A stretch of DNA of 6,600 nt from Actinomycetes bacterium (lineage in GTDB: Bacteria; Actinomycetota; Acidimicrobiia; Acidimicrobiales; RAAP-2), in assembly GCA_021791615.1 (NCBI GenBank), contig JAJYWG010000237.1, positions 1 through 6,600 on the forward strand, written 5' to 3'. Below are positions 4,082-6,600 of this stretch, piece by piece. Position numbers and translations under genes: made by a program. Each line of letters starts with the position of its first letter. Position 1 is the first letter of the stretch. The notes under the pieces are model-generated. The model was not told the DNA's origin, did no database searches, and saw nothing but the letters and a program-made list of their open reading frames with translations.

Positions 4082-6552
4082 CGGAAGCGACGCCGGCAGC
4101 GTTCGCCGATCCGCTCGCAACGGTCGTCGACCTCGTCTGCGCCCACGAGCCAGCGCTCGACCGAGCGGTGGTCGAGGCCGTCGTCGTCACCCTCAGCACA
4201 CGCCGACCTGCCCGGCGTCGGCTCGCCGACTTCCTCCTCGAGCGCCCAGAGATCCTCGTCGACGGCAGATCACCCGCGCCGCGTATCGTCGGAGACCTCC
4301 TCGTCGCCCTGTGTCAAGCCGGGGCGCAGACGATCTCTCCTCCGCGCTGCGCCGGTTGTCAAAGAGCGCTGCGCAGCTTCCAGCGACGCGGTGCCGACTG
4401 GTTCTGCGCCGGTTGCGGACGCCCACGGCGGCCGTGTGCTTCGTGCGGCGCCGTTCGGCCGGTGCACTCCATTGACCGTCATGGCGAGCCGCGCTGTCAC
4501 GCCTGCCCGCCGGACGGTGAGGATCCCGTCGCGATCGTGAGCCGCGTCGTGCGAGGCATCGATCCGAGTCTCGACGAATCGACGATCGTCGCGGCGCTGG
4601 ATGCGGTCACCACCCGCGCCGGCCAACGACGCCAGCTGGCATGGGTCATCGAGGACCGCCCGAGCTTGCTCACCGGGACAGGTGCCCAATCCCCGGTGCC
4701 GTCGGTGCTTCGCCTCGTCGACGCGCTCTGCGCCGCGGGAACGAGAGGGGTCGTCCCTCCGCCCTGTCCGCACTGCACCCGCGTGGTCCGCCTGTCAAAG
4801 CTCCGGGACGGTCTGCGCATCTGTCGCGGCTGCGAGGCCAGGCTGCGGGCGGTTCCCTGCGGACGTTGCGCCAAGCGACGAGACCCGGTGACCCGGGACA
4901 AGCAGGGGCGTCCGGTCTGCGCCAACTGCTTCATGAAGGATCCGGCGAACCACGAGGTCTGCGTGGGTTGCGGGCGACGTCGCCCGGTCAGCGTGCGCAC
5001 CGATGTGGGCCCGCGCTGCGAGACGTGCCGACCACGCACGCACGGGACGTGTGCAATCTGCGGTCGCGCGTCGGAGATCGGAATCTCCAAGATCACCGGT
5101 GAAGCGTGGTGCCGCGCCTGCCAGAGGCGCTGGGCGCCCTGCTCGGGCTGCGGCGAACTCCTCCCGGTGCGAGGTGGCACCAGCAACCACCCACTCTGCG
5201 GGTCGTGCACGCGACCCGAGCCGTCCTTTTGGAAGAGCTGTTCGCGCTGTGGGGAAGCGGTCGTGCTCGATGGTGGCGCCTGCGCCCGGTGTCTCTTGCG
5301 TCAGCGGCTCGAGACGCTCCTTGGCGGGCCCGACGGAGCGATCCGACCCGAGCTCGTCACTCTCTGCGACAGCCTCGCCGCCGAGCGACCCAACTCGGTG
5401 CTCAGTTGGCTCAAGCGCGGGGACGTGTCCAGGGTGCTCGGCGCGCTCGGCTCCGGCGCGCTTGCCGTCGCACACGAGAGCCTCGACGGGCTCCCGGCGA
5501 CCAAGGTCACCGAGCATTTGCGTGCCGTTCTCGTGACGACCGGGGCACTGCCCCATCGCGACGAGCAGATGGCGCGCCTCGAACGGTGGGTGACCGGCGT
5601 CATCACGGAGCGAACCGAACCCGGCGAGCAGGAGCTCTTGCGTCGCTATGGCGTCTGGCACCTGCTGCGTCGCCTCCGCAGACGCAACCAGGGCGCCGAC
5701 ACGACCTATGCCCAGGCCCAGATCGTCAAGCGCCATCTGCGTGCTGCGCTCGCCCTGCTCGACTGGCTGGCCGGTCGGGGTCTCACGTTGGCCACGGCCG
5801 ACCAAGGACATCTCGAGGCGTGGCTCGCCTCCGACGGGGTCACCCGGCGGCGCACCGCCGGTCACTTCGTGCGCTGGGCCGCGAGAGAGAAGCTCACCGC
5901 CCTCGAGCTTCCCGCCGAGCGCTGGAGCGGCCCGAGTGGTGCAGTGGACAGCGAGCAGCGTTGGCGACAGGCACGGTGGTTGTTGACCGACGACGCCGTG
6001 GACCCCTCCGACCGAGTCGCAGGGCTCCTCGTCCTGCTCTACGCCCAGCGCGCCGCCGGCGTCTCCCGCCTCACCATCGACCACGTCATCGTGGACGACG
6101 AGAGTGTCCGGTTGCGACTCGGCGCTCGGCCCCTGGCCGTCCCTGAACCGCTTGCCGCGATGGTGGTCGATCTGGTGGCCACACGCAGCGGACACGCGAC
6201 GCTCGGCGACCGGGGCACGTCGCGGTGGCTGTTCCCAGGTGGCCAGCCGGGGCGCCCGATCAGTGCAAGCCGGCTGACCGAACGGCTGCGGGCGCTCGGG
6301 ATCCAGGCAGGCCCCGCTCGTTCTGCGGCACTGCTGCAGCTCGCCACCGAGCTTCCGGCGGCCGTGATTGCTCGGCTGCTCGGCGTGCACATCAAGGTCG
6401 CAGTCGAGTGGCAGCGGATCTCGAGCGGTGACTGGACGACGTACGCCGCCGACTACAGCCGGCGCCAGAGCGATCATCCACAGAGTCCACAGTTATCCAC
6501 CCCTCCCCCCGGACCCCCCACCCACAGCTACTCCTACAGTTCCAATAACTGA
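4078..6552 (+). CDS. Cysteine-rich zinc-ribbon protein with a degenerate tyrosine-recombinase C-terminus (TnpB-like partner)
   Basis: The protein has 824 residues from TTG 4078, overlapping the HTH stop. Upstream in-frame codons would overlay the whole HTH gene. Residues 10-143 and 148-284 are two copies of one module: a helical part with DPxxxV, RRxLA and RPxxL landmarks, then four CxxC motifs. In total sixteen CxxC motifs (first C91, last C402) pair into eight four-cysteine sites, probably zinc ribbons. About 515-615 resembles a recombinase core-binding domain (YAQAQIVKRHLRAALALLDW). About 630-795 resembles a catalytic domain (GLLVLLYAQRAAGVSRLTI; VIARLLGVHIKVAVEWQR). The HxxRH motif reads GPARS (745-749), keeping only R748, and tryptophan W778 sits near the nucleophile position with no tyrosine before Y789. 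I infer a catalytically dead partner that binds DNA or the active enzyme. The last ~28 codons lose the third-position bias and include a TTA codon, so the tail may be run-on. Confidence 0.85.
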   Translation: MTEATPAAFADPLATVVDLVCAHEPALDRAVVEAVVVTLSTRRPARRRLADFLLERPEILVDGRSPAPRIVGDLLVALCQAGAQTISPPRCAGCQRALRSFQRRGADWFCAGCGRPRRPCASCGAVRPVHSIDRHGEPRCHACPPDGEDPVAIVSRVVRGIDPSLDESTIVAALDAVTTRAGQRRQLAWVIEDRPSLLTGTGAQSPVPSVLRLVDALCAAGTRGVVPPPCPHCTRVVRLSKLRDGLRICRGCEARLRAVPCGRCAKRRDPVTRDKQGRPVCANCFMKDPANHEVCVGCGRRRPVSVRTDVGPRCETCRPRTHGTCAICGRASEIGISKITGEAWCRACQRRWAPCSGCGELLPVRGGTSNHPLCGSCTRPEPSFWKSCSRCGEAVVLDGGACARCLLRQRLETLLGGPDGAIRPELVTLCDSLAAERPNSVLSWLKRGDVSRVLGALGSGALAVAHESLDGLPATKVTEHLRAVLVTTGALPHRDEQMARLERWVTGVITERTEPGEQELLRRYGVWHLLRRLRRRNQGADTTYAQAQIVKRHLRAALALLDWLAGRGLTLATADQGHLEAWLASDGVTRRRTAGHFVRWAAREKLTALELPAERWSGPSGAVDSEQRWRQARWLLTDDAVDPSDRVAGLLVLLYAQRAAGVSRLTIDHVIVDDESVRLRLGARPLAVPEPLAAMVVDLVATRSGHATLGDRGTSRWLFPGGQPGRPISASRLTERLRALGIQAGPARSAALLQLATELPAAVIARLLGVHIKVAVEWQRISSGDWTTYAADYSRRQSDHPQSPQLSTPPPGPPTHSYSYSSNN
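4105..4929 (+). repeat. Tandem duplication of a ~135-residue module inside the cysteine-rich gene
   Basis: Copy 1 (bases 4105-4506, residues 10-143) and copy 2 (4519-4929, residues 148-284) align along their whole length with few gaps. Shared landmarks are DPxxxV, PxLD, TRxxxRRxLA, ERP/DRPxxL, PxPxxxxLxxALCxAG, PPxC and then CxxC pairs at matching offsets. The DNA copies are strongly diverged, so this is an old protein-level duplication. Confidence 0.75.
6474..6501 (+). promoter_or_regulatory. Three adjacent DnaA-box-like 9-mers
   Basis: TCATCCACA (6474-6482), GAGTCCACA (6483-6491) and TTATCCACC (6493-6501) lie almost end to end in one orientation. Against the DnaA-box consensus TTATCCACA or TTGTCCACA they carry one, two and one mismatches. 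They fall in the atypical 3' end of the cysteine-rich gene. Alternatives are iterated binding sites for the recombinase at an element end, or chance. Confidence 0.35.
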
Positions 6553-6600
6553 GTGCCCCATAGCACCGGCGCCAGGGGCTCGACCGGCACGCCGCCTACG
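6534..6600 (-). CDS. Possible C-terminus of a convergent minus-strand gene (5' end outside the window)
   Basis: On the minus strand the frame from 6599 reads VGGVPVEPLAPVLWGTQLL, then EL and TAG at 6536-6534. Third positions are mostly G or C over the first dozen codons. The composition is protein-like, but only 21 residues are visible and no family is recognisable. It would overlap the end of the cysteine-rich gene by 19 bp tail-to-tail. The competing minus-strand frame runs further left but gives a Gly/Arg-rich peptide that looks non-coding. Confidence 0.3.
   Translation of the reverse strand, partial: VGGVPVEPLAPVLWGTQLLEL

Noticed and set aside
4795..6477. 560-codon minus-strand open frame opposite the cysteine-rich gene
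   Set aside because: It is a long shadow expected in high-GC DNA. The plus strand has regular CxxC motifs and domain order, while the minus-strand peptide shows none.
6553..6582. Possible terminator after the large gene (GCCCC and GGGGC around a GGCGCC core)
   Set aside because: The stem is only 5 bp with a long loop and no T tract, and it overlaps a possible convergent coding end.
2317..6600. Terminal inverted repeats flanking the recombinase module (shared CCGGCGC near 2327 and 6566)
   Set aside because: Only a 7-bp GC-rich core matches, in direct rather than inverted orientation, well within chance for this base composition.
1..6600. tRNA genes, CRISPR arrays and insertion-sequence transposases
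   Set aside because: No cloverleaf-compatible T-loop with acceptor stem, no regularly spaced repeats and no DDE or HUH transposase motifs were seen on reading both strands.

Overview
The window is high-GC DNA with G/C-rich codon third positions, Shine-Dalgarno-led starts, GTG and TTG starts, and protein families common in Actinomycetota. An actinobacterium, or a metagenomic relative, is the most likely source. The region is accessory: it carries a toxin-antitoxin-type operon and a recombinase module, and no housekeeping gene is recognisable.

Left part (1-2280). A possible C-terminal fragment of an unknown plus-strand gene lies at 3-158. It is followed by about 180 bp without a gene. A minus-strand operon then runs from 2280 down to 336: a RelE/HigB-family toxin (2280-1858), an Xre/HigA-type antitoxin (1846-1397), and a 350-residue protein with a PIN-like nuclease domain, a predicted membrane helix and a possible winged-helix C-terminus (1388-336). 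The gaps are 11 bp and 8 bp, so the three are probably cotranscribed. Finding a PIN-membrane protein as a third gene behind a complete HigBA-type pair is unusual.

Middle (2281-2630). This divergent intergenic region holds a candidate promoter for the toxin operon, a perfect 12-bp palindrome, and a minus-strand stretch with a strong third-position G/C bias that looks like the remnant of a broken gene.

Right part (2631-6552). Three tightly coupled plus-strand genes (TGATG overlap, then TTGA overlap) encode a complete tyrosine recombinase (R, K, HxxR, H, Y all present), a 109-residue Cro/C1-type helix-turn-helix protein, and an 824-residue protein. The large protein has a duplicated N-terminal module and sixteen CxxC motifs that form eight four-cysteine sites. 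Its C-terminal half looks like a tyrosine recombinase that has lost the catalytic HxxRH motif and the nucleophilic tyrosine. In gene number and size order the trio resembles TnpA/TnpC/TnpB of Tn554-type elements, but the cysteine-rich region and the apparently dead second recombinase are distinctive. The likely model is one active recombinase working with a DNA-binding adaptor and an inactive, zinc-binding scaffold to mobilise or integrate this segment.

Right edge (6470-6600). The last ~28 codons of the large gene lose the codon bias of the rest and run through three adjacent DnaA-box-like 9-mers and a C-rich tract. A convergent minus-strand gene appears to end at 6534. This junction is a candidate element border or an origin-like site.
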